In this document: positions 1 to 6,394 of the stretch, piece after piece
Numbering within the stretch: position 1 is the first letter of the stretch
How the letters are laid out: the number at the start of each line of letters is the position of its first letter
Assembly: GCA_913063005.1 (NCBI GenBank)
Contig: CAJXZI010000035.1
Span: 1 to 13,015 of the forward strand
Source: an uncultured Halieaceae bacterium
GTDB lineage: Bacteria > Pseudomonadota > Gammaproteobacteria > Pseudomonadales > Halieaceae
Direction of reading: 5' to 3'
Length of the DNA stretch: 13,015 nucleotides
The notes under the pieces: model-generated
Database searches by the model: none
The model's input: the letters and a program-made list of their open reading frames with translations, nothing else
What the model was told of the DNA's origin: nothing
Position numbers and translations under genes: made by a program

Positions 1-324
1 AGCCCTATATATAGTCAAAAAATAGTCATCCCACGCTATGTAGAAGAGCATGAACAATAAAACCAAACCGAAATTTAATGCTTATACCGACCTGCCACAT
101 GAAACAAAACAGAAACCCAGTAAGATCCCGAGGAGTCTTGGCAAGGTTTTTTGTGGGGAGTCGTGAAGACCGCCTAAGTGGACAGTCTCTAAACACAAGC
201 AGTTCATACCCGAACGAATAGTCCTTGTAAGCGCCTAGATAATGACGAAAAAATAGAAAGCTCACATCGTTAGCCGCAGAAAAGGCGATAGAAACAACGG
301 TAATTAACTCAAAAAGGTAAGCCA
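1..324. other. Intergenic or edge region without a supported gene
   Basis: This AT-rich stretch before the pterin-synthase gene holds no coding region I can support. The longest open frame is on the minus strand at 26-265 (79 codons) and has no clear ribosome binding site. Part of its translation (a hydrophobic patch, then a Trp and a His-Ala-Leu) is faintly like the end of an MBOAT membrane acyltransferase, but too weakly to call. The last 15 bases hold an AAAGG-type ribosome binding site (about 313-317) for the next gene. No convincing promoter pair or terminator was found. Confidence 0.5.
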
Positions 325-807
325 GTGTCCCGCGAAGTTACTCTTCACATCGATAAGCAAGCTCACAAGTTTTCGTCAGCCCATTACACGATTTTTTCTG
401 CAACAGAGCGTGAACGCTTGCATGGACACAATTATTTTGTGACCGCAAAAATCGTCGCCAAAATGGGCGATAACGGATTCTCAGCTGACTACAACGTATA
501 CAAGCGCCGGATCAAAGCGATTTGCGACCGCTACGACGAGTACATGTTGCTACCAGCGTTCTCGCCTTATCAAACCATCGAGCGTGTTGGCGATGAAGTG
601 CATGCGCACTTTGATGGTCGTGTGCTTAAGTTCTTGGCCGACGAGACGTGGGTACTGCCGATTACTAACGTTACGGTTGAAGAGTTGTCTCATCTGTTAC
701 TTACGGAGCTCATCGATAGCGAGGCCGACCCTGATTTGATCGAGGTCGAACTCACGGTCTCCTCAGGTAGCGGGCAGGCCGGATCCGCTGTTTGGCGTGC
801 CGATTAA
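325..807 (+). CDS. 6-pyruvoyl-tetrahydropterin synthase / QueD-family protein with PTPS-III-like motif
   Basis: This is a 160-residue member of the family that converts dihydroneopterin triphosphate into pterins for queuosine, biopterin or folate. The zinc ligands are visible: His20 in FSSAH, and His33 and His35 in LHGHNY. The start is GTG at 325 behind an AAAGG ribosome binding site; no ATG fits better. QueD has a catalytic Cys four residues before HGH (CX3HGH), but here that place is Arg29. A Glu lies at position 30, giving the EX2HGH pattern described for PTPS-III enzymes, which stand in for dihydroneopterin aldolase in folate synthesis. The usual Asp-His pair of the DHxxLLP motif reads Asp-Glu (DEYMLLP). 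The TNVTVEEL segment late in the protein fits the family. The family call is firm; the queuosine assignment is doubtful, so no gene symbol is given. Confidence 0.85.
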   Translation: MSREVTLHIDKQAHKFSSAHYTIFSATERERLHGHNYFVTAKIVAKMGDNGFSADYNVYKRRIKAICDRYDEYMLLPAFSPYQTIERVGDEVHAHFDGRVLKFLADETWVLPITNVTVEELSHLLLTELIDSEADPDLIEVELTVSSGSGQAGSAVWRAD

Positions 808-852
808 ATTTTTTTTAAAAAGTGTGAACTTTTTGCAAAGTGGGCGTTCTTA

Positions 853-980
853 CTAAATATCCAGCAGACGGCATTGCAACGGGGGCAGTGCGAGGGAAAC
901 GTTTGAGGGACAGGTGAGAGATCATCTCCCGATTTGAGTGGCTCCTTTAATTCGCCGGCTTTTTAGCCGGCGTTTTTTTT
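853..980 (+). ncRNA. Candidate small RNA (three hairpins ending in a terminator)
   Basis: Between the pterin-synthase gene and the convergent TlpA-like gene lie three consecutive stem-loops on the + strand. The first is a 7-bp stem, 871-877 with 885-891, one pair being G-U. The second is a short hairpin, 913-919 with 925-930, with one bulged base. The third is the terminator at 953-980. The motif GAGGGA occurs twice in the linker (892-897 and 905-910). A weak promoter could start it: TTGCAA at 833-838 and an AT-rich TAAATAT near 854-860. No open frame of note is present. It could instead be a long 3' untranslated region of the upstream gene. The 5' end is a guess, and I do not recognise a known RNA family. 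Confidence 0.35.
953..980 (+). terminator. Rho-independent terminator
   Basis: A perfect 8-bp GC-rich stem (CGCCGGCT, 953-960; AGCCGGCG, 965-972) closes a TTTT loop and is followed by eight T residues (973-980). The T tract marks it as a terminator for rightward transcription, either from the gene ending at 807 or from a small RNA in 853-980. It sits directly after the stop of the leftward TlpA-like gene. On that strand the sequence past the stem has few T residues, so leftward activity would be weaker. Confidence 0.9.
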
Positions 981-983
981 AGC

Positions 984-1406
984 TCAAGGTTTTACAGCAT
1001 CCCGTTTCATGACCGCTTTAATCGAGTCAGCCGTCTGTGGACCGACGAGCACCTCCTTAACGACACCCTCGCGGTTGATAACCAAGGTGGTCGGGAGGAC
1101 AGTGGGGCGCTCTACGCCCAGGTGCGGGCTGGGGTCTTCGATGTTCCTAAACTGGAGCCCTAGGGTTTCTGTGTCAGCGGCCAAAGCTTCGCCCGTCTTG
1201 CGATCAAAGTTGACACCCAACACCTCGACATCGGCCTCATTGTTTAATTCGTTGAGCTCGGGGATCTCCTCCCTACAAGGTTTACACCAGATGGCCCAAT
1301 AGTTGATTACCGTCCAGCTATCTCCCTGAAACGGACGCCCGGGGTCTGAGCACCCGGCGAGTAAAAGAACCATTAAAGTTATTGTTAAGTGTTTTAGTGA
1401 CCGCAT
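984..1406 (-). CDS. TlpA-like thioredoxin-fold lipoprotein
   Basis: This 140-residue periplasmic thiol-disulfide oxidoreductase of the TlpA/ResA type probably acts as a reductant or disulfide handler anchored to a membrane. The N-terminus is a lipoprotein signal: basic residues, a hydrophobic run and the lipobox LAGC with Cys19. The thioredoxin-fold active site is WCKPC (Cys41 and Cys44), and the cis-proline is in VLPTT (Pro105). Compared with ordinary TlpA proteins it is short: the region between lipid anchor and active site is only about 20 residues. The ATG start at 1406 has an AGGG about six bases upstream. It stands alone, convergent to the gene at 325, and its stop abuts the terminator hairpin. 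The specific substrate cannot be told from sequence. Confidence 0.88.
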   Translation of the reverse strand: MRSLKHLTITLMVLLLAGCSDPGRPFQGDSWTVINYWAIWCKPCREEIPELNELNNEADVEVLGVNFDRKTGEALAADTETLGLQFRNIEDPSPHLGVERPTVLPTTLVINREGVVKEVLVGPQTADSIKAVMKRDAVKP

Positions 1407-1506
1407 ATCGCCCTGACTTTTTGTTACTGTCCGAATTATAGCGAGGTCCGACTTCCTCTGACGACGTGATATCGTGACACCTTTCTCGATCTACAGGAGT
1501 CGATTG

Positions 1507-2115
1507 GTGGACCAGCCGTATGTTCTGATCCTTTATTACTCGCGTCACGGATCTACTGAGGCTATGGCGCTTCAGGTTGCGAGAGGTGTTGCGCAGGTTA
1601 CAGGCGTCGAAGCGCGTTTGAGAACGGTGCCGCCGGTAAGTGCTGAAATTGATCGACCCCAGTTGCCCGATGTGCCAGAGAGCGGTCCCGTTTATTGCGA
1701 TGATGATGACCTCAGGCATTGCGCAGCGTTAGCGCTCGGCAGTCCCACGCGCTTTGGCAATATGGCCGCACCCCTGAAATACTTTATCGATGGCACATCG
1801 CCCCTATGGATGGGTGGGGCCCTTGTTGATAAGCCCGCGGGCGTATTCACCTCAACAGCCTCGCTGCATGGAGGTCAGGAGTCCACGCTACTGAGCATGG
1901 CGCTGCCTCTCATCCACCATGGCATGATCTTTGTTGGCTTGCCCTATAGTGCATCGGAGCTCCATTCAACACGCTCTGGTGGCACCCCGTACGGTCCTAG
2001 CCATTGGGCAGAGGGCGGTTCGCAGGACGGAGAATTATCGCAACACGAAGCTGCTCTTTGCCAAGCGCTTGGTAAGCGACTTGCTCGTCTAGCGTTAATG
2101 GAAATACCGTCATGA
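1507..2115 (+). CDS. wrbA: WrbA-family NAD(P)H:quinone oxidoreductase (flavodoxin-like)
   Basis: This 202-residue FMN-dependent quinone reductase catalyses two-electron reduction of quinones in the cytoplasm, protecting against redox cycling. The sequence opens with a flavodoxin strand and FMN phosphate loop (YYSRHGSTEAMA). The WrbA signatures follow: GSPTRFGNM, then STASLHGGQES, both at FMN-contact positions. The length matches E. coli WrbA (198). I chose the GTG at 1507 because an AGGAG (1495-1499) lies seven bases upstream. The frame stays open to a GTG at 1474, but the extra 11 residues have no counterpart in the family. The TGA stop overlaps the ATG of the next gene, so the two are probably translated together. 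Confidence 0.9.
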   Translation: MDQPYVLILYYSRHGSTEAMALQVARGVAQVTGVEARLRTVPPVSAEIDRPQLPDVPESGPVYCDDDDLRHCAALALGSPTRFGNMAAPLKYFIDGTSPLWMGGALVDKPAGVFTSTASLHGGQESTLLSMALPLIHHGMIFVGLPYSASELHSTRSGGTPYGPSHWAEGGSQDGELSQHEAALCQALGKRLARLALMEIPS

Positions 2116-2489
2116 TGTTGCGTGGAAAGCTAACAAGTCGACTTTGGAGCACTCTCTGGTTTCTCAGTGCCGCGCTCATTATCCAGGGGGCGCTCGAGGT
2201 CTTTGAGCTCGGCGCACGATGGCCCGTTTGGTTGCTCTCTGTGGCGCCGCTACTTCTCTTTCTGATAGGCGTGGCACGCGATAGCCTCCACTGGCTGATT
2301 TGGTATTGTCTGCTTCTCCTGTTTTACTTCATCAGTGCTGTTGAAGATACATTCGCGAGACCTGACAACCTGATTGTGGTGAGTGGCTTGGTGATCGTCG
2401 TTTTATTGTTTTCGACCTGCACGGCGTACATTCGTTTTAGGGGGCGTGAAAAACGTGCTTTTGAAGAGCAGCGTGTGTCTAGCGAGTAG
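2112..2489 (+). CDS. DUF2069 small membrane protein
   Basis: This 125-residue inner-membrane protein has four predicted hydrophobic segments (about residues 13-30, 37-53, 60-78 and 86-104) and a charged C-terminal tail. Composition, length and position right after wrbA match the DUF2069 family, whose genes lie next to wrbA in Pseudomonas and relatives. Its function is not known to me. The start overlaps the wrbA stop in an ATGA arrangement; a second ATG follows immediately at 2115, so either codon may be used. The steady association with a quinone reductase suggests, by inference only, a role at the membrane quinone pool. Confidence 0.78.
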   Translation: MMLRGKLTSRLWSTLWFLSAALIIQGALEVFELGARWPVWLLSVAPLLLFLIGVARDSLHWLIWYCLLLLFYFISAVEDTFARPDNLIVVSGLVIVVLLFSTCTAYIRFRGREKRAFEEQRVSSE

Positions 2490-2655
2490 AGCGCCCAGAG
2501 AAAGGTGTGAAGGCAAGTTTGCAGGTGGAACTTGCTCGTGTCAGTCACTCTTGGAAGTGGGTTTTGGAAGCAAATCTTAGAAGCAGCTCTGGATAGACAG
2601 CACCGAGAACAAATTAAACTTATACATTGAAGACACGTAACTGAGAGAGCTATTG
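2490..2655. other. Intergenic spacer with hairpin before sppA
   Basis: A perfect 7-bp inverted repeat, GCAAGTT (2513-2519) and AACTTGC (2529-2535) around a 9-base loop, lies 24 bases after the DUF2069 stop. No T tract follows, so it is not a standard intrinsic terminator. It may stabilise the 3' end of the wrbA transcript. The rest should contain the sppA promoter; TATACA at 2621-2626 is a possible -10 element but lacks a good -35 partner. Confidence 0.4.
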
Positions 2656-4473
2656 ATGGATTTTTTGAGAGCGATTTGGCGAATTTTGGCGGGGATCAGC
2701 AAGGTAATCACGGTATTAGTGCCCTTGGTGTTTGTTGGTATTTTCGTAGTGGCATTCTCAATTAGCCTCTCGGAGACGGTCCCGGAGCCTTTGCCAGAGC
2801 GGGCCGGCTTGCTGATAGCACCTGAGGGGCGATTGGTTGAAAACAGAACACCGCTTGAACCTATTGATGCGCTCTTTGCAAGCGAAATGGGTGGTGAAAT
2901 ATTGCTCTCCTCGCTCATCAGGGCGATTGATACCGCAGCTGACGATGATCGCATTACATCGATCGTCCTCGATCTCGAGGACTTAGCGGGGCCATCTACG
3001 AGTCAGTCGATGGAGATCATCGAGGCAATTGACCGTTTTTCTGCGTCGGGCAAACCCATTGTTGCTGTGGGTGACTACTACAGTCAGTCTCACTACCTGC
3101 TGGCGTCGCAGGCCGATGAGATCATTCTCCACCCAGAAGGCGGTGTGAGTTTGATGGGGTTTGGTGTCTACCGAACTTATTTGAAGCGGTTTTTGGAAAA
3201 CATACGCGTCAACTTCCACGTTTTTCGCGCTGGCGAGAATAAATCCGCAGTAGAGCCTTACCTCCGTGACGATATGTCACCACAAGAGCGCGTTGTTGTT
3301 ACCCGTTGGATTAATAGTCTCTGGGATGATTACACCGCGCAAGTTGAGGCGGGTCGAGGCAAGAACGCCGGTGACGTTACCGATTTCGTGAATGACTTTC
3401 CCTCAAAGCTGGAGGCCCATGGTGGTGATCTCGCGAAGGTGTTTTTGGAAGAGGGTTACGTTGACGCGCTGCTGAGTGGTGAGGCTATGGAAGCGCGCGT
3501 CACCGAAATTGTCGACGCAGTAGACGATGAAGGCGAGGTGGCTCTCGTGGGGTTGCGTCGGTATCTCATGGATATTCGGCAACCCATCGACGAAGCGGCG
3601 ACAACGATTGCGGTCGTGCCGATTGAAGGCACGTTGATTCCTGGTGAGAGCGTACAGGGCTCTGCCGGCAGTGAGACAATTGTCGATCAACTCACTGAGG
3701 CGATGGATGCAGATGCTGCGGCAATTGTGTTGAGAATTAATTCGGGCGGTGGCAGCGTTTTTGCTTCCGAAGAAATTCGGAGCAAAGTTCGAGAAATTTC
3801 GGAGGCAGGCGTACCCGTGGTTGCCTCAATGGGGGGCGCCGCGGCGTCAGGTGGTTATTGGATTGCGGCTGAGACTGATCAAATCTGGGCACTGCCAACA
3901 ACCATCACCGGCAGCATCGGCGCCTTCTCAGTATTCCCCACCATTGAGGGCGTATTTGACTATTTTGGTGCTAGCGTGGATGGCGTGGGTACAACCAATA
4001 TGGCGAGCGGGTTCGATCCTGCCCAGCCGCTGGACGAGAACACTAGTCGCATTTTTCAAGCGGTCATTGATGGTATCTATCAGGAGTTTCTGGCGCTTGT
4101 TTCAAAGGGGCGAGGCATGACAATAGCGGAGGTTGACGAGATTGCTGGCGGAAAAGTGTGGATCGGTCGACAGGCACTTGAGATTGGACTGGTTGATGAG
4201 CTCGGTAGTTTGAAAGACGCCGTTGCCGCGGCCGCAGAGCTTGCAGGTGTCGAGACGTACGAGGTTGAGCGCTTTGGGACGCCGATTTCACCGCAGCAGT
4301 TAGTGCTGGAAGAGTTAGGCAAAAACCTGCAGGTATCCATGCCCTCTACCCTCGAAAGTGCCATGGTGTGGCTATCACCACTCCAAGAGCCGCTGACTGT
4401 TCTGTCGAAATTACAGGATCCAAAGCACGTCTACCTTCAATGCTTCGACTGTAATTATGCTAACCAACATTGA
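2656..4473 (+). CDS. sppA: Signal peptide peptidase SppA, 67 kDa type (protease IV)
   Basis: This 605-residue inner-membrane serine protease of family S49 degrades signal peptides after their release. A single N-terminal membrane anchor (about residues 18-38) is followed by two tandem S49 domains, the long form also seen in E. coli. The catalytic dyad is split between the domains: Lys196 in ENKSAVEPY in the first, and Ser398 in AASGGYW in the second. The TGSIGAF motif, also conserved, lies shortly after the Ser. The C-terminus keeps the family's two closely spaced cysteines (CFDC). ATG at 2656 is preferred over the adjacent in-frame TTG at 2653; a GAGAGAG lies upstream. Its last 17 bases overlap the start of the Nudix gene, implying coupled translation. 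Confidence 0.95.
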   Translation: MDFLRAIWRILAGISKVITVLVPLVFVGIFVVAFSISLSETVPEPLPERAGLLIAPEGRLVENRTPLEPIDALFASEMGGEILLSSLIRAIDTAADDDRITSIVLDLEDLAGPSTSQSMEIIEAIDRFSASGKPIVAVGDYYSQSHYLLASQADEIILHPEGGVSLMGFGVYRTYLKRFLENIRVNFHVFRAGENKSAVEPYLRDDMSPQERVVVTRWINSLWDDYTAQVEAGRGKNAGDVTDFVNDFPSKLEAHGGDLAKVFLEEGYVDALLSGEAMEARVTEIVDAVDDEGEVALVGLRRYLMDIRQPIDEAATTIAVVPIEGTLIPGESVQGSAGSETIVDQLTEAMDADAAAIVLRINSGGGSVFASEEIRSKVREISEAGVPVVASMGGAAASGGYWIAAETDQIWALPTTITGSIGAFSVFPTIEGVFDYFGASVDGVGTTNMASGFDPAQPLDENTSRIFQAVIDGIYQEFLALVSKGRGMTIAEVDEIAGGKVWIGRQALEIGLVDELGSLKDAVAAAAELAGVETYEVERFGTPISPQQLVLEELGKNLQVSMPSTLESAMVWLSPLQEPLTVLSKLQDPKHVYLQCFDCNYANQH

Positions 4474-5197
4474 CCTACCGATTGAGGATCGCGACGGCGC
4501 CGTTTTAGCAGCGACAATACTGCTGGTCAGAGACGGCGATCACGGGTTGGAAATTCTGCTGCTCAAGCGAAACGCCAACGCTAAAAATATGGCGGATGTA
4601 TGGATGTTTCCCGGTGGTAAGATCGATGAGGAGGACGCGGGCAGCACTGAGCTTGAGCGGGCAGCAAGAGGTGGGCTGAGAGAGTTGTGCGAGGAGGCAA
4701 GCGTGTCACTTGAGCTCGATGCTCTCACCACGTTTTCACATTGGTTAACACCCGCAGGTCAAAAACGCCGCTTCGCAACCTGGTTTTTTATCGCAGCTTT
4801 ACCCCCAGGTGAGACGGTAGAAGTAGACGGCGAAGAGATGGTGGAGGCTGTGTGGATGTCTCCGGCCGACGCTGTCGGCAAGCATCGTGCAGGGACATTG
4901 CGACTACCGCCGCCCACCGTGGTGAGCCTAATCGATGTCTCTAACAGTGATACTGTCCTCGAAGCCATCCAGCGAGCCAGTAAACGACAACCGCCTTACT
5001 TCTATCCAAAAATCTTGGCTGATAAGCCGGACGACATCGTCATGTTATATCCAGGTGATGCTGGTTATGAGTCGGGTGAACGAGAAGCTGCAGGCGATCG
5101 TCACCGAGCGTTTTGGGTGGACGGCGTGATTGATTACCAGCGCAGCTTCGCGTTCCCTGCCGCATCCCGCGCTCGCCAATCAGTGGGCTCCCGCTAA
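4457..5197 (+). CDS. Nudix hydrolase, NUDT19-like; C-terminal tail derived from an IS fragment
   Basis: This 246-residue protein is a pyrophosphohydrolase of the Nudix superfamily, most like the NUDT19 (CoA diphosphatase-like) group. It has FPGGKID (51-57), then the metal-binding helix with Glu67, Arg75-Glu76 and Glu79-Glu80. The Gly usual after the EE pair is replaced by Ser82. The segment HWLTPAGQKRRFATWFF (95-111) matches the WITP-RRFDT-FF stretch of NUDT19 proteins. The substrate is unproven. The gene starts inside the sppA end (17-bp overlap). The final residues, about 235-246, and the stop codon are antisense to a decayed IS3 transposase (5158-5292), so the original C-terminus has been replaced or extended. 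The core domain is complete and the enzyme is probably active. Confidence 0.85.
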   Translation: MLTNIDLPIEDRDGAVLAATILLVRDGDHGLEILLLKRNANAKNMADVWMFPGGKIDEEDAGSTELERAARGGLRELCEEASVSLELDALTTFSHWLTPAGQKRRFATWFFIAALPPGETVEVDGEEMVEAVWMSPADAVGKHRAGTLRLPPPTVVSLIDVSNSDTVLEAIQRASKRQPPYFYPKILADKPDDIVMLYPGDAGYESGEREAAGDRHRAFWVDGVIDYQRSFAFPAASRARQSVGSR

Positions 5198-5292
5198 AAC
5201 GTTGAGCGACTAAGGCCAGCGACCTGGCAGGCCGATTTCACCGATACACCTTGGCTTACCAGTTCAATCACTGCCTCACGACGCTCGTCCAT
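5158..5292 (-). pseudogene. IS3-family transposase orfB, N-terminal fragment
   Basis: Reading leftward from ATG at 5292, the translation resembles the start of IS3-family OrfB. It begins DERREAVIELV, continues GLSRSTF and, after an in-frame TAG (5194-5196, where such proteins have a Tyr codon), goes on REPTDWRARDAA. This is the HTH-like beginning; the DDE catalytic domain is absent. Similarity stops near 5158, inside the Nudix coding region, and the next codons soon run into another stop. The fragment is non-functional. It is the second half of the IS remnant begun at 5558. Recognition is from memory of family sequences, not a search. Confidence 0.75.
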
Positions 5293-5295
5293 TAC

Positions 5296-5558
5296 TCACC
5301 TTTTTTTAATGAGTGCCTTCGTCGCCTCGTGAGTGAGGCTGAGCTCGGCAAACATCCGATTCAGACGATCGTTTTCTTCCTCTGGGTCCTTTATGCGACG
5401 CAGGCCAGACGCCTCCATACCACCGTACTTGGACTTCAAGTTTTAGTGCGACGCAGAGCGAATACTATGTTCCCGACAATCGTCCCAACCTTGGCGCCGG
5501 CATCGACTTGCTTCAACACGCCGACACTCTGGCTTTTAGTAAATCGTGATGTCTTCAT
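5296..5558 (-). pseudogene. IS3-family transposase orfA, frameshifted remnant
   Basis: Leftward from ATG at 5558 the frame reads like IS3 OrfA: MKTSRFTKSQ, then DAGAKV. One base seems lost just after the ATT codon downstream. Restoring it gives ICREHS and then a stop in place of a Tyr codon, followed by NLKSKYGGMEASGLRRIKD, EEENDRLNRMFAELSL and a Lys-rich end. These are the HTH region, the KYGGME signature and the leucine-zipper segment of OrfA in order. A run of seven A residues (minus strand, + 5301-5307) lies just before the TGA, where IS3 elements carry their frameshift site. Full-length but dead: one frameshift and one nonsense codon. A 128-codon + strand frame across it is only its shadow. 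Confidence 0.8.
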
Positions 5559-5702
5559 TGCAGCCCGCTGTGCTCATTCCCACAAGAAACTCCAATCAGT
5601 GATGTCTCAGATTGAGGGAAGTGGACATTACCCCTAAACTTTTGCCCGCTAATAATGGGTAACACTAGGCGTCGTGCAGTTGTTGTTCGACCGCTGCCAG
5701 AA

Positions 5703-5758
5703 CCTGAACAACTAAGCCTGAACAACTAAGCCTGAACAACTAAGCCTGAACAACTAAG
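5703..5758. repeat. Four tandem copies of a 14-bp repeat
   Basis: The unit CCTGAACAACTAAG occurs four times without a mismatch or spacer (5703-5716, 5717-5730, 5731-5744, 5745-5758). Just upstream, GTTGTTC (5682-5688) is complementary to GAACAAC of each unit and could form a hairpin with the first copy. The array lies between the IS remnant and the 3' end of the leftward DUF3806 gene, so it would be in the 3' untranslated part of that transcript. Perfect identity suggests recent expansion by slippage. I see no coding role. Confidence 0.95.
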
Positions 5759-5788
5759 ATAGGCCCCGTTGATAGTCAGCGATGCGTC

Positions 5789-6352
5789 TCAAGTCGATGG
5801 CATCCAGCGTGCGCCGGGCAAGCGTTGGCTTTGCTTGCGCACTTGCTCATCAAATAAAGACTGCATGTGGGTCTCTGCTTTGGCGGCTAGTCGGCGCGAG
5901 ATCATGGTGATGGGAAAAATATAGATTTCCTGGTCTCGATACCTCAGCGCGCGTGAGCGCCCAGCACGATCGCGGTAAACGACCCAGTCAAAACTGAGCT
6001 CCTTGGCGAGTAGGTCACCAAAAACAATGCCCATGGCCTGTTGCGTTTTGGCGTCTTCTTGGTCGATCCAGCGGCGGTCAATAATGATTTGGAGGGTGTC
6101 TAGGTCCCTCGCCGGGTTCCCGGAGAGCCTCCGGCCGAGTCGATTGGCGAGGTCTTCAACCGCAGCCCGTTGTTGCTCCATGTACTGTTTATCGATTGAA
6201 CTCAAGGGACGTATCTGAACGTCGAGATCTGAACTATGCGCAGTCTCTACGGTCAAAGCTGTGACAAAAAAAACAAACGACAGAAACACCCAACTTAGTC
6301 CCGGTAAAACCGGTTGTGAAACGGCGCTCGACATGGATAATTGCGGCCTCAT
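5789..6352 (-). CDS. Exported DUF3806 protein
   Basis: This 187-residue protein has an N-terminal signal-type hydrophobic segment (about residues 17-35) ending in Ala-His-Ser, so it is probably periplasmic or membrane-anchored. The mature part fits DUF3806: LANRLGRRL, DLDTLQIIIDRRWID, QQAMGIVFGDLLA, then DWVVYRDRAGRSRALRYRD and FPITMISRR, the family's best-kept block. Function is unknown to me. The start at 6352 has GAGG six to nine bases upstream. The frame stays open to 6592, but that part is antisense to dapA and lacks protein-like character. An internal ATG at 6334 is possible but less well placed. It is divergent from dapA with only 42 bases between the start codons. Confidence 0.8.
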   Translation of the reverse strand: MRPQLSMSSAVSQPVLPGLSWVFLSFVFFVTALTVETAHSSDLDVQIRPLSSIDKQYMEQQRAAVEDLANRLGRRLSGNPARDLDTLQIIIDRRWIDQEDAKTQQAMGIVFGDLLAKELSFDWVVYRDRAGRSRALRYRDQEIYIFPITMISRRLAAKAETHMQSLFDEQVRKQSQRLPGARWMPST

Positions 6353-6394
6353 ATTAATCCTCACTACGAATTTCCTCGCCTCAGGAGTACGCTG

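Larger units (their letters stand above)
5158..5650 (-). mobile_element. Truncated, decayed IS3-family insertion sequence
   Basis: The element keeps its leader, orfA and about 45 codons of orfB, all on the minus strand, and has lost the rest of orfB and its distal end where it meets the Nudix gene. The proximal end must lie upstream of 5558, perhaps near 5615-5650, but I could not identify a convincing terminal inverted repeat or target duplication. The internal stops and the missing half show it is old and immobile. It explains most of the gene-poor gap after the Nudix gene. Confidence 0.7.

Noticed and set aside
26..265. 79-codon minus-strand frame with a hydrophobic patch faintly like an MBOAT acyltransferase end
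   Set aside because: No ribosome binding site, key His of the WHG motif not present, and similarity too slight to separate from chance.
1474..1506. GTG at 1474 as the wrbA start
   Set aside because: The added 11 residues do not match the family, and the AGGAG at 1495-1499 would fall inside the coding region while fitting the GTG at 1507.
2513..2535. Inverted repeat after the DUF2069 gene as an intrinsic terminator
   Set aside because: No T tract follows the stem, so it is listed only as a hairpin.
5251..5637. 128-codon + strand open frame after the Nudix gene
   Set aside because: It is antisense to a reconstructed IS3 OrfA/OrfB remnant and has no ribosome binding site or protein-like character.
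5703..5758. Tandem 14-bp units as a CRISPR array
   Set aside because: The units are contiguous with no spacers, and no cas genes are present.
6301..6313. CCGGT-AAA-ACCGG inverted repeat as an operator
   Set aside because: It lies within the signal-peptide codons of the DUF3806 gene, is short, and has no second copy.
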